Source: an uncultured Clostridia bacterium
GTDB taxonomy: Bacteria > Bacillota > Clostridia > TANB77 > CAG-508
Direction of reading: 5' to 3'
Length of the DNA stretch: 64,000 nucleotides
NCBI GenBank assembly: GCA_948777935.1
Contig: CAQDYY010000002.1
Span: 13,937 to 77,936 of the forward strand
Shown in pieces: positions 9,939 through 19,727 of this stretch. The notes under the pieces were generated by a model. The model searched no databases, was not told the DNA's origin, and was given only the letters and a program-made list of their open reading frames with translations. The translations under genes were made by a program, and so were the position numbers. Every line of letters begins with the position of its first letter. Within the stretch, counting starts at the first letter, position 1.

Positions 9939-10073
9939 TTAAGCACTTAATTTTTTTCTTCCTTTAGCACGTCTAGCTTTTAATATATTTCTACCAGCTC
10001 TTGTTTTCATTCTTTTCATAAAACCATGCTCTTTTTGTTCTTGTCTTTTTTTTGGTTGAAATGTTCTTTTCAT
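9939..10073 (-). CDS. rpmH: Ribosomal protein bL34
   Basis: 44 aa. KRTFQPKKRQEQKEHGF followed by RMKTRAGRNILKARRAKGR is the canonical L34 sequence. The start at 10073 has an AGGAGG site; longer in-frame reading upstream is not protein-like. Part of the large ribosomal subunit. It is the gene nearest the origin on the minus strand, diverging from dnaA. Confidence 0.98.
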   Translation of the reverse strand: MKRTFQPKKRQEQKEHGFMKRMKTRAGRNILKARRAKGRKKLSA

Positions 10074-10175
10074 TTTGCACCTCCTAAATATTCTATTTCC
10101 GTAAGTATCTATATGATTTTTCTTACACGCAAAATAAGTATTGTTATTATATAATAAATCCCCCTCTCTTGTCAA

Positions 10176-10472
10176 GATATGTAAACTATTTTTTTAAAAA
10201 ATCTTATATTTCCTTACGCATACTTGTCCTTCAGAAAACTTATCCACATTTTTTGAATTTTTTTCCACAATTGTATTGACTAATTTCTCTCTTTTTTGAT
10301 ATTATTATCTAGCAATAAAAATTTTTTTATTTTTTACAAAAGAAAACTTTTCTAATTTTACACTTAAAAACTTTATCAACATTTGTGGATAAGTGTGTGG
10401 ATAAGTTTGCTTTTTATTTTTTACAAATCTATATATATAAATAAAAACCCTTGTGGAAGGAATGAATTAACA
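10176..10472. other. oriC: Origin region upstream of dnaA with DnaA boxes
   Basis: The gap between rpmH and dnaA contains exact DnaA boxes TTATCCACA at 10240-10248 (plus) and at 10384-10392 and 10396-10404 (minus). A one-mismatch box TTTTCCACA lies at 10261-10269. Long A/T tracts lie between them. The last two boxes sit within the dnaA leader, a usual place for dnaA autoregulation. This is the upstream half of a bipartite Firmicutes-type origin. Confidence 0.88.
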
Positions 10473-11816
10473 ATGCAAAATGATTTAAATGAACTTTTAA
10501 ATGAAGCCAAAGAATTATTAAAAGGCGAAATGACTAAAGTTTCATATGATACATGGATTAAAGATTTAACTATTTTAGGAAAAGAGCAAAACACTTATAT
10601 ATTAGGTGTTACTTCTGATTTTCAAAAAGAGGCAATTATGACACGTAACTATGCATTAATTGCAAATACGTTTAAATATATTACAAATACAGAATGTGAT
10701 ATAGCTGTTCGTGAAGTTAGTGCTAATACAAATGGAATGCAACAAAAAAATAATGGATTAGATTCAGTTAGTTCTATTTCTGGATACTCTAGTTCATTTC
10801 TAAATCCAAAATATACATTCGATACTTTTGTTGTAGGAAACAATAACCGTTTTGCGCACGCAGCTGCACTAGCCGTAGCAGAAGCACCAGCAAGTTCTTA
10901 CAATCCCTTATTTATATATGGTGGAGTTGGACTAGGAAAAACTCACTTAATGCATGCAATAGGTAATGAAATATTAAAACATGATCATTCATCAAAAATA
11001 CTATATGTTACATCAGAAAAATTTACTAACCAACTAATAAATGCTATTAGAGATAATACTACAGAAAACTTTAGAAATTGTTATAGAAATGTAGATGTAC
11101 TCTTAATAGATGATATCCAATTTATTGCTGGAAAAGAAAGAATACAAGAAGAATTTTTCCATACATTTAATACTTTACACGAAAGCGGAAAACAAATAAT
11201 TTTATCTAGTGATAGACCACCAAAAGAAATGAAATTACTCGAAGACCGTTTAAAATCTCGTTTTGAATGGGGATTAATTGCCGATATTTCAAATCCAGAT
11301 TATGAAACTCGTTTAGCTATTCTTAGAAAAAAAGCACAATCAGATAGCATTGTAATAGATGATATGATACTTTCAAATATTGCTACAAAAATTGACACAA
11401 ATATAAGAGAACTAGAAGGCGTGTTAAACAAAATGATTGCAAAAGCCTCATTAACACATAGTCCTTTAACATTAGAAATGGCTGAAAAAGCAATAAATGA
11501 CATTATTTCACAAAAAGAAAAAGTAGTATCTGTAGAATCAATACAAGAAGTAGTTGCTAAATATTTTAACATAAATGCAAAAGACTTAAAAAGTTCAAAA
11601 CGTTCAAATGATTTAGCATATCCTAGACAAATTGCAATGTATCTATGTAGAGATATTGCCCAAATGCAACTTGCAAAAATAGGAGAATGTTTTGGAAAAA
11701 GGGATCATACAACAGTAATGCATGCATGTAGAAAAATAGAAGCAGAAATAAAAGAAAATGGAAATACAAAATTAATTGTGGATAGTGTGAAAAACTTATT
11801 ATTAAATTCAAACTAG
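10473..11816 (+). CDS. dnaA: Chromosomal replication initiator DnaA
   Basis: 447 aa from the ATG at 10473. An in-frame extension to 10383 runs through DnaA boxes and is not coding. Domain I at the N-terminus, AAA+ domain with Walker A GGVGLGKTH near 150 and Walker B LLIDDIQFI near 212, and domain IV with the DnaA signature RDHTTVMHACRKI near 415. It binds DnaA boxes and melts the origin. No in-frame CGG. Confidence 0.98.
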   Translation: MQNDLNELLNEAKELLKGEMTKVSYDTWIKDLTILGKEQNTYILGVTSDFQKEAIMTRNYALIANTFKYITNTECDIAVREVSANTNGMQQKNNGLDSVSSISGYSSSFLNPKYTFDTFVVGNNNRFAHAAALAVAEAPASSYNPLFIYGGVGLGKTHLMHAIGNEILKHDHSSKILYVTSEKFTNQLINAIRDNTTENFRNCYRNVDVLLIDDIQFIAGKERIQEEFFHTFNTLHESGKQIILSSDRPPKEMKLLEDRLKSRFEWGLIADISNPDYETRLAILRKKAQSDSIVIDDMILSNIATKIDTNIRELEGVLNKMIAKASLTHSPLTLEMAEKAINDIISQKEKVVSVESIQEVVAKYFNINAKDLKSSKRSNDLAYPRQIAMYLCRDIAQMQLAKIGECFGKRDHTTVMHACRKIEAEIKENGNTKLIVDSVKNLLLNSN

Positions 11817-12136
11817 TTTATTTAAAATCAAATCTTTTATTTTTTAAAAATAATTGTTTGTGAAACTTACGTTTTTTAAAAGCCCTATAATTATTCTTAC
11901 GGAATAGCGGACTTTGTTATTCACAAAATATTGTGAATAACATGTTATAAACTTGTTAATAAATAATAATCAACAAAAGAAAAATAGTAATTGTGGATAT
12001 ATGTTATATTTTTCAACATAATAATTAACACAGATTTACTTACGGAAAACTAAACTTTAGTTACTTTTCCACTAAATCCACAATACCTATTACTAATACT
12101 ACTAAAAATATTAATATTTATAAAGGAGCGATAAAA
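11817..12136. other. oriC: Origin region between dnaA and dnaN
   Basis: 320 bp without a gene. A perfect inverted repeat 11916-11926 with 11931-11941 consists of two facing near-consensus DnaA boxes (TTATTCACA). Further one- or two-mismatch boxes lie at 11992-12000 (TGTGGATAT) and 12074-12082 (AAATCCACA). The A/T-rich stretches around 11943-11990 and 12095-12125 are candidates for the unwinding element. Confidence 0.8.
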
Positions 12137-13252
12137 ATGAAATTTGTATGTGAAAAGGATAAAATCCTTAAAGCACTTAATTCCGTAATAAAAGCTGTAG
12201 CAACAAAAACTACAATGCCTATATTAGAAGGAATACTTATTCAAACTAATGATAATGAAATAAAATTTACAACTTATGATTTAGAAATAGGAATTGAATA
12301 TATAATGGAAGCAGATGTAAAAGAACAAGGAAGTACAGTAGTAAATGCAATAATGTTTAGTGAAATAGTGCGTAAATTACCTGATTCAGAAATAAACATT
12401 ACATTAAATGAAAGTAACCTATTAGTAATTGAATGTGAAGGTTCTTTATATAAACTTGCAACAATGAACCCAGAAGAATTCCCTGAATTACCAAAAATAA
12501 CAGTAGAAAATTCTATTACAATAGAGCAAAACACATTAAAAAATATGATTAGAAAAACAATATTTGCAGTTAGTATAGAAGAAAATAGACCAATTTTTAC
12601 AGGATGCTTATTTCAAGTAATAGAAAATAAACTAAATGTAGTTGCAGTGGATGGATTTAGACTTGCATGGAATAGTACAACATTAACAAACAAAACAAAT
12701 GACTTTAGTGCAGTTATTCCAGGAAAAACATTAAATGAAGTAAACAAAATAATATTAGACTCATTTGAATTAGTAAAAATAGGAGTATCTAAAAATCAAG
12801 CACTATTTGAAATGGATAATTGTAAAATAGTAACTAGATTATTAGATGGAGAATTTTTAAATTATAATAATGTAATTCCAGAAAACTGGGAAACAAGAAT
12901 TAGAATAAATAAGAGTAATTTACAAGATTGTTTTGAAAGAATTAGTTTAATATCAGCATCATCAGCAGAAAAAGAAAAAAAATATCCTGTTAAAGTGTTA
13001 GTGGATATAGGAAAAATAACAATATCATGTACAAACCAAACAGGAGATGCAAAAGAAGAAATATATGTATCAACAGAAGGTAAAAACTTAGAAGCAGGAT
13101 TTAATCCAAAATATTTCTTGGATGCATTAAAAGTAATTGATGACGAAGAAATATTTATTGATTTTGGTTCTAGTATATCACCAAGTGTTATAAGACCAGT
13201 AGATGAAGGTGATTATACTTATATGATTTTACCAATTCGATTAAAAGAATAA
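12137..13252 (+). CDS. dnaN: DNA polymerase III sliding clamp (beta)
   Basis: 371 aa, usual length, with three similar beta-clamp domains. Starts MKFVCEKDKILKALNSV and ends in the family pattern YMILPIRLKE. It tethers polymerase III to DNA. AAGGAGCG site ahead of the ATG. recF follows after 12 bp. Confidence 0.97.
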   Translation: MKFVCEKDKILKALNSVIKAVATKTTMPILEGILIQTNDNEIKFTTYDLEIGIEYIMEADVKEQGSTVVNAIMFSEIVRKLPDSEINITLNESNLLVIECEGSLYKLATMNPEEFPELPKITVENSITIEQNTLKNMIRKTIFAVSIEENRPIFTGCLFQVIENKLNVVAVDGFRLAWNSTTLTNKTNDFSAVIPGKTLNEVNKIILDSFELVKIGVSKNQALFEMDNCKIVTRLLDGEFLNYNNVIPENWETRIRINKSNLQDCFERISLISASSAEKEKKYPVKVLVDIGKITISCTNQTGDAKEEIYVSTEGKNLEAGFNPKYFLDALKVIDDEEIFIDFGSSISPSVIRPVDEGDYTYMILPIRLKE

Positions 13253-13264
13253 TTGGAGAAAGAT

Positions 13265-14338
13265 ATGTATATAAAAAAAATAGAACTAAATAATTTTAGA
13301 AATTATAAAGAACAACAAATAGAATTAGGAAAAGGAATTAATTTATTTTTTGGAGAAAATGCACAAGGAAAAACCAATATATTAGAAGCTATATTTTTAT
13401 GTGCAATAGGAAAATCATTTAGAGCCAAAAAAGAAAAAGAACTAATAAAATTAGAAGAAAAAAATGCAAAAATTAATATAGAATACGAAAAAGAAGACAG
13501 AAGCGGAAACATAAAAATAGAAATAAATGATAAAAAAAATATCTATATAAATGGAATAAAACAATCAAAATTAAGTGATATATTAGGAAAAATTAATATA
13601 GTAATGTTTAGTCCAGATGATATAGAAATATTAAAAAGTGGTCCAGCAAAACGTAGAAGATTTTTAAATATAATGATTAGTCAATTAAGACCACAATATG
13701 TATATTATTTAAATATGTATTTAAAAACATTAGAACAAAGAAATAATTATTTAAGACAAATAGAAAATGAAAATAAATCTATTGAGCTATTAGATATATG
13801 GGATGAGAAATTAGCAGAATATGGGGAAGAAGTTTTTAAATATAGAAATGAATTTATACAAAAAATAAAAGAAAAAATATATAATATACATGCAAATATT
13901 ACAGAAGAAAAAGAAGAATTAAAAATAAAATATATTTCAGACTGTGAAAAAAAAGAAAAATATAAAGAAGAATTAAAAAGTTCAAGAAAATCTGATATAG
14001 AAAGAGGATATACAACAAAAGGAATTCATAGAGATGATATATATTTTTTTATAAATAAAAAACAAGTAAATATATATGGCTCACAAGGACAAAACAGAAC
14101 AGTTATATTATCATTAAAATTATCAGAACTAGAAATAATAAAAGAAGAAATAGGAGAATATCCAATTCTATTATTAGATGATTTCATGTCAGAACTAGAC
14201 AGTAAAAGAAGGGAAAATTTTTTAAAACATATAAATAATACACAAATATTAATTACATGTACAGAACAATTCACAAATCTTGAAAAAATGTGCAAAACTT
14301 TCTATGTAGAAAATGGAAATGTGAAAAATATAAAATAG
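13265..14338 (+). CDS. recF: DNA repair and recombination ATPase RecF
   Basis: 357 aa from the ATG at 13265, which has GGAG 8 nt upstream; an in-frame TTG at 13253 is less likely. Walker A GENAQGKTN near residue 30, ABC-like signature YGSQGQNRTV near 272 and Walker B LLLDDFMSELD near 300. RecF loads RecA at gaps with RecO and RecR. Normal dnaN-recF-remB order. Confidence 0.97.
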   Translation: MYIKKIELNNFRNYKEQQIELGKGINLFFGENAQGKTNILEAIFLCAIGKSFRAKKEKELIKLEEKNAKINIEYEKEDRSGNIKIEINDKKNIYINGIKQSKLSDILGKINIVMFSPDDIEILKSGPAKRRRFLNIMISQLRPQYVYYLNMYLKTLEQRNNYLRQIENENKSIELLDIWDEKLAEYGEEVFKYRNEFIQKIKEKIYNIHANITEEKEELKIKYISDCEKKEKYKEELKSSRKSDIERGYTTKGIHRDDIYFFINKKQVNIYGSQGQNRTVILSLKLSELEIIKEEIGEYPILLLDDFMSELDSKRRENFLKHINNTQILITCTEQFTNLEKMCKTFYVENGNVKNIK

Positions 14339-14346
14339 GAGAAATT

Positions 14347-14583
14347 ATGTATTTACATATAGGAAAAGATAAAATGATAAATAGAAAAGACATTATATTT
14401 ATATTAGATTATAAAGGTTTAAAAGAAAACAAAATATTTAATGATTTTTTTGAAAATATTAAAAAAGAAAATATAAAAGATATTAGCGAGAACAATCCAA
14501 AAACAATTGTAATTACAAAAGAAGAAAATAATATAAAAGCATATATATCTAATATTTCATCAAATACATTAGCAAATAGATAA
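14347..14583 (+). CDS. remB: RemB/YaaB-like DUF370 regulator
   Basis: 78 aa from the ATG at 14347, with GGAG upstream. The start MYLHIGKDKMINRKDIIFI and the end ISNISSNTLANR match the small RemB (extracellular matrix regulator, DUF370) family, found between recF and gyrB in many Firmicutes. RemA of the same family is a DNA-binding matrix regulator. The role of this paralogue is less clear. Confidence 0.85.
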   Translation: MYLHIGKDKMINRKDIIFILDYKGLKENKIFNDFFENIKKENIKDISENNPKTIVITKEENNIKAYISNISSNTLANR

Positions 14584-14590
14584 AAAAGAC

Positions 14591-14618
14591 TTGATTTTTT
14601 TAAAATTAACGATATAAT
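14591..14618 (+). promoter_or_regulatory. Probable gyrB promoter
   Basis: TTGATT at 14591-14596, 16-bp spacer and a perfect TATAAT at 14613-14618, 40 bp before the gyrB start. Matches the main vegetative sigma consensus. Confidence 0.7.
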
Positions 14619-14657
14619 AGAAAAGCAAAATGAAAAATACCTTAAGGAGGAAATAAA

Positions 14658-16574
14658 ATGGAGAAATTTGAACATGAATATAATGCAGAACAAATTCAAG
14701 TATTAGATGGACTAGAACATGTTAGAAAAAGACCGGGAATGTATATAGGAAGTGTATCCGTAAGAGGATTACATCATCTAGTATATGAAATCGTTGATAA
14801 CTGTGTTGATGAAGCATTAGCTGGTTATTGTAGCCATATAAATGTAGTTATAGAACCGGGAAATATTATTTCCGTAGAAGATGACGGAAGAGGAATCCCA
14901 GTTGATATACATCAAAAAACTAAAATCTCAGCAGCAGAAACAGTATATACACAGCTAAATGCAGGAGGAAAATTTGGAGGAGATAGTGGATACAAAGTAT
15001 CAGGAGGACTACATGGAGTTGGAGCATCTGTTGTAAATGCGTTATCAAATTGGTGTGAAGTAACCATTCAAAGAGATGGTGGAATATATGAAATGAAATT
15101 CGAAAAAGGAAAAACAATACAATCATTAACAAAAATAGGAGATTCGGATAAAACTGGTACAAAAGTAAGATTTTATGCGGATGACACTATCTTTGAAACA
15201 CTAAATTATGAATATGAAGTATTAGAAAATAGATTTAGAGAAATGGCATTTTTAACAAAAGGATTATATATAAGTATAGAAGACAAAAGAGGAGAAACAC
15301 CAAAAAAAGCAGAATTTTGCTTTGAAGGAGGATTAAAATCTTTTGTAGAATACTTAAATAAAAATAAAGAAACATTAAACAAACAACCAATATACATAGA
15401 AAAAGAAGATGGGGAAGTACCTGTAGAAGTAGCAATTCAGTATACAACAGCATACTCAGAAAATATATATACATTTGTAAATAACATTAACACAATAGAA
15501 GGTGGAACACACTTAGAAGGATTTAAAAGGTCATTAACAAAAATACTAAATGATTATGCAAGAAGTCACAACCTAATAAAAGAAAAAGAATCAAATTTGC
15601 AAGGAGAAGATATTAGGGAAGGAATAACTGCGGTCATTTCTGTAAAAGTAAAAGAACCACAATTCGAAGGACAAACAAAAACAAAATTAGGAAATAGTGA
15701 AGTAACAGGAGTAGTTCAAAGCGTTGTAAATGAGGCATTAGGAGCATATTTAGAAGAAAACCCATCAGTAGCAAAAGCAATACTTGAAAAATGTGTTAGT
15801 GCATCAAGAGCAAGAGAAGCAGCAAGAAAAGCAAGAGAATTGGTAAGAAGAAAAACAGCATTAGAAAGTACAACATTACCTGGAAAGCTAGCAGACTGTA
15901 GCAGTAAAAATCCAGAAGAATGTGAAATATATATAGTAGAGGGAGATTCAGCAGGAGGAAGTGCAAAACAAGGAAGAGACAGAAAATTCCAAGCAATCTT
16001 ACCACTATGGGGAAAAATGCTAAATGTAGAAAAAGCAAGAGCAGACAAAATATATGGAAATGAAAAACTAAATCCAGTTATATTAGCAGTAGGAGCGGGA
16101 ATTGGAGCAGATTTCGACATAAGCAAAATACGTTATGCAAAAATAATAATAATGGCTGATGCTGACGTAGACGGTGCACATATTAGAACACTATTATTAA
16201 CATTCTTCTTCCGTTATATGAGACCACTAATAGAAAATGGAAACATATATCTTGCACAACCACCATTATATAAATTATCTAAAAAAGGAATGACAGATAT
16301 ATATTGTTATACAGATGAAGAAATGGAAGAAAGCTTAGCAAAAATAGGAAGAGATGGAATTGCAATACAACGTTACAAAGGTTTAGGGGAAATGAACCCT
16401 GAACAATTATGGGAAACAACAATGAACCCAGAAAAAAGAACATTAATAAAAGTAACATTAGATGATGCAATAAAAGCAGATGAAATATTTACAATTCTTA
16501 TGGGAGATGAAATAGCTCCACGTAAAGAATTTATAGAACAAAATGCAAAATATGTAAAAAATTTAGATGTATAG
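14658..16574 (+). CDS. gyrB: DNA gyrase subunit B
   Basis: 638 aa. GHKL ATPase motifs KRPGMYIG and SGGLHGVGASVVNAL, Toprim motifs EGDSAGGSAKQGR near 430 and MADADVDGAHI near 498, C-terminal RYKGLGEMNPEQLWETTM. It supplies the ATPase and Toprim parts of gyrase. AAGGAGG site 6-7 nt before the ATG. Several CGG trinucleotides occur, all out of frame (CCG GGA, GAC GGA, GCG GTC, TCG GAT). Confidence 0.98.
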   Translation: MEKFEHEYNAEQIQVLDGLEHVRKRPGMYIGSVSVRGLHHLVYEIVDNCVDEALAGYCSHINVVIEPGNIISVEDDGRGIPVDIHQKTKISAAETVYTQLNAGGKFGGDSGYKVSGGLHGVGASVVNALSNWCEVTIQRDGGIYEMKFEKGKTIQSLTKIGDSDKTGTKVRFYADDTIFETLNYEYEVLENRFREMAFLTKGLYISIEDKRGETPKKAEFCFEGGLKSFVEYLNKNKETLNKQPIYIEKEDGEVPVEVAIQYTTAYSENIYTFVNNINTIEGGTHLEGFKRSLTKILNDYARSHNLIKEKESNLQGEDIREGITAVISVKVKEPQFEGQTKTKLGNSEVTGVVQSVVNEALGAYLEENPSVAKAILEKCVSASRAREAARKARELVRRKTALESTTLPGKLADCSSKNPEECEIYIVEGDSAGGSAKQGRDRKFQAILPLWGKMLNVEKARADKIYGNEKLNPVILAVGAGIGADFDISKIRYAKIIIMADADVDGAHIRTLLLTFFFRYMRPLIENGNIYLAQPPLYKLSKKGMTDIYCYTDEEMEESLAKIGRDGIAIQRYKGLGEMNPEQLWETTMNPEKRTLIKVTLDDAIKADEIFTILMGDEIAPRKEFIEQNAKYVKNLDV

Positions 16575-17244
16575 AAATTAAAAGTATTTTAAATATATAT
16601 AATAAACGAATTTAAGAATTTCTAAGCGGTGGCAACCGCAAAGAAATTCTAGAAATTCCCATATTTATACTGTACGGAGCTTTCCTCCCACAGGGAGAAA
16701 ATTCCTACAGTATAAAAAATTAATAGCGTAATACCATAAATACAGTATTACGCTATTAATCGTATAAAGCTAATATTAATCTTCAGCTAAAACCCCAATA
16801 TATAATTACTCATCTAATGTATATTACTATACAAATAAACAATTCACCATATATTAAAATCAGTTGCTCGACCATAAATACACTGTAAATATCTGTATTC
16901 ATCCTATAAAAAGGACTATTAACAAACATAAATCAATATAAATATAATCTTAATCCAAAATAATTACCTATATTACAACCATATAGAAAAATATAAAATT
17001 TTATTAAAACAAAATTAATATTAATATAGCTTACCTACAAATAATTACTTCTTCGGCTCCGACAATATATAACCAAGAAAGCCATATATCATCTTTGCTC
17101 GAATAATAAAAAGCTTATAAATAAACCTAATATTACTCTTAACTCAACTAATATTAACCTTATAATTGTAGTATAACCGAGGAACAAAAAAATATACAAA
17201 AAAAATAAAAAAATAATTTGTCGAAATTTGTCGCACGATTTTTG
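16575..17244. other. Long gene-free region after gyrB
   Basis: About 670 bp without a credible ORF. Three consecutive hairpins occupy 16615-16759 (listed separately). The rest is A/T-rich with short inverted repeats, and I see no known RNA family in it. Confidence 0.6.
16615..16759 (+). ncRNA. Three-hairpin structured region, possible small RNA or terminator cluster
   Basis: Hairpin 1: 16615-16623 with 16642-16650, inner stem GCGGT/ACCGC. Hairpin 2: 16664-16674 with 16706-16716, inner stem CTCCC/GGGAG. Hairpin 3: a perfect 15-bp stem 16720-16734 with 16745-16759. The GC content is well above the surroundings. It could be the gyrB transcript end plus a structured RNA. No U-tract of terminator type follows hairpin 3. 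Confidence 0.4.
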
Positions 17245-17273
17245 TTGACAAATAAATAAAAACGTCTTATTAT
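17245..17273 (+). promoter_or_regulatory. Promoter of the VirB4 operon
   Basis: TTGACA at 17245-17250, 17-bp spacer and TATTAT at 17268-17273, 33 bp before the first gene of the operon. Close to vegetative consensus. Confidence 0.75.
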
Positions 17274-17305
17274 ATTTTATATAGTAAAAAGAAAAAGGAG
17301 AAACC

Positions 17306-17900
17306 ATGAAACAAGAAACCATAAAATCTATACAAGAATGGTTGCCGATTGTTCAGATATTAGAAAATGGAATTATAAAACTAAAAGAAGAAAATTATAT
17401 AAAAATAATAAAAATTATTCCAGTAGGATACAATTTAAAATCAGACTTAGAAAAAGAGGCAATATTAAATTCTTATAAAACATTTTTAAAAACATGTAAT
17501 TTTGATATGCAACTAATTATTCAAAGTAACAAAGAAGATTTATCACGGACACATAGAAAAAATTATAAAACAAAATAAAAATTCAAAAAACAAAAATATA
17601 AAATTATTATCTGAAAATTATATTGAATTTATTAAACAAAAAAATCAAGAACAAAATTCTTCTTCAAAAAATTTTTATATTATAATTCAAAAAAATAATC
17701 AAAATAAAAATTCAAAAACAAATTTCCAAGAAATAATAATACAAGAATTAAATGAAAATTATTTAAAAATAAAAGAATGTTTATCACGATGCGGAAATAT
17801 TGCAATATCTATAGATGACACAGAAACATTAAAAAACATTTTAACAACTTTTTTAGGGAACATAGAAAATAATTTTATTTTCAAGGAGGAACAAGTTTGA
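17306..17900 (+). CDS. Unknown protein preceding VirB4, needs +1 shift at CGG
   Basis: 197 aa with one base skipped. AAGGAG site before the ATG. The zero frame reaches CGG at 17546 and stops 10 codons later. Skipping the C (TCA GGA CAC ATA) opens a frame of 117 codons that ends by overlapping the TTG start of virB4. The sequence is lysine- and asparagine-rich with no signal peptide. It may correspond to the separate N-terminal part of a VirB4-type ATPase, as the following gene starts late in such a domain. I do not recognise a family. Confidence 0.7.
17546..17548 (+). other. In-frame CGG, candidate +1 shift site
   Basis: TTA TCA CGG ACA in frame. Skipping C gives TCA GGA CAC ATA GAA, with no stop until the operon-typical overlap with virB4 at 17900. 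Confidence 0.8.
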
Positions 17901-19727
17901 AAGAAGCAATAAAAAATAAAAGCAAGCAAATACTAGAAATTTTAACTGGAGGAAGAACAAATAATGATAAAATATATCCAACATATATTAATTTAAATAA
18001 TCCTAAATATATAGAAATAGAAGATAAATATTATTCAACACTATTAATAGTAAATTATTATAGGGAACAAAGTGATTTACTGCTAAAAAGTTTAATAGAT
18101 ACAAATATAAACATGAACATTTCTATGTTTTATGAAAAAAAAGATTCATATAAAATGATAAGAGAATTAACATATCATATTGGAAATACAGGAGTAGACT
18201 TAGAAAGCAAAAATCAAAACAGTCAAGATATAGACCTCGTAGCATACACACATAATGACGCAAAATATATAAGAAAACAAATGCAAGTAAACAATGAAGA
18301 ACTATACTTTTTATACATATATATTACAGTATTTGCAAAAGACACAAGAGAATTAGAATATTTATTAAACAAAGTAGAAGGAATGATACAAAGTAAAGGA
18401 ATGCAATCAAGAAGAGCATACTTTAGGCAAGAACAAGCATTTATATCATCACTACCATTAATGCAAAACCATGAAGATGTAAAACAAGTAACAAGAAGAA
18501 ATATATTAACAAGCGGGCTAATATCAACATACCCATTTATATCATCATCACTATTCGATGAAAACGGAATATATATAGGGACAAACATATATAATCACTC
18601 ACTAGTATTTGTAGATAGATATGACACAAACAAATACAAAAATGCCAATATCAGCATATTTGGCACAAGTGGAGCAGGAAAATCATTTTATACAAAATTA
18701 TTAATATTAAGAAATGCAATGTTAGGAATAAAACAATACATAATAGACCCAGAGCGAGAATATGAAAACGTTTGCAACAATTTAGGAGGTACATTTATAA
18801 AATTAGGGCCAACTTCAGATACATATATAAATGTACTAGACATAAGAAAAGAAAGTATAGAAGAAAACGAAAAAGGGTATCTAGCAACAAAAATAGGAAA
18901 ATTAATAGGATTTTTTAACTTAGTATTTGGACAAATGGATGAAGAAGAAAAGGCAATATTAGAAGAAAAACTAATAGAATGCTATGCAAAAAAAGGAATT
19001 ACATTTGATGATAAAAGCCTATATAAACAAGAAACAGATAAAATTACAATTACACAAATATTCAAAACAAGTAAAGACATGCCACTATTAGAAGACCTAT
19101 ACCATATTTTAGAGCAAGACCCAAAAACACAAATATTTAAAACAAAACTAATACCATTTGTAAAAGGCTCCTTAAAATTTTTCAACCAATATACAAATAT
19201 CGAAATGAACGAAAACTTAATAGTAGCAGATATATATGAACTACGGTGAGGAAAACTTAAAATTTGCAATGTACGTTTTTGTAGAATTATTTTGGGATAG
19301 TATAAAGGCAGATAGAAGTATAAGAAAAGCAATATACTTAGACGAAATATGGAGATTAATTGGAGTAACATCAAATATGAATGTAGCAAGTTTTATATAC
19401 AAAATATTTAAAACAATTAGAAAATATGGAGGAAGTGCAGTTGCAATAACACAAGACATATCAGATTTATTTAGTCTAGAAAATGGTATCTATGGAAAAA
19501 GCATTTTAAACAATTCAAGTATGAAAACATTTTTTTCATTAGAAGAAGAAAATATAAAAATTCTTTCCGAATATGCAAATTTATCCGAAAAAGAAAAAAT
19601 AGAAATAAAGTCATTAAAAAGAGGAGAGTGTTTAATGTTTGTTGGAGAAAATCATATATTAACAAAAATAGAATCAAGTGAGATTGAAAAGAAAATGATA
19701 TCAGAAAAAATAGGTGATGAAGAATGA
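17897..19727 (+). CDS. virB4: VirB4-type conjugation/secretion ATPase, needs +1 shift at CGG
   Basis: 609 aa with one base skipped. TTG start with AAGGAGG 7 nt upstream. Walker A GTSGAGKSF near residue 256 and Walker B KAIYLDEIW near 478, on opposite sides of the CGG at 19244. In the zero frame CGG is followed by TGA. Skipping the C gives YEL-G-EENLKFAMYVF. VirB4 ATPases energise type IV secretion and pilus assembly at the membrane. Together with the PrgI-, VirB6-, VirB2- and VirD4-like genes at 26938-30218 it defines a Gram-positive type IV secretion system. Confidence 0.88.
19244..19246 (+). other. In-frame CGG, candidate +1 shift site in virB4
   Basis: GAA CTA CGG TGA in frame. Skipping C gives GAA CTA GGT GAG GAA AAC. 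The downstream part carries Walker B, so the shift is needed for an active ATPase. Confidence 0.88.

Noticed and set aside
15716..16126. Long minus-strand ORFs inside gyrB, gyrA and other genes
   Set aside because: They are antisense shadows of strongly conserved coding sequence, Leu/Ser/Phe-rich as expected from AT-rich complements.
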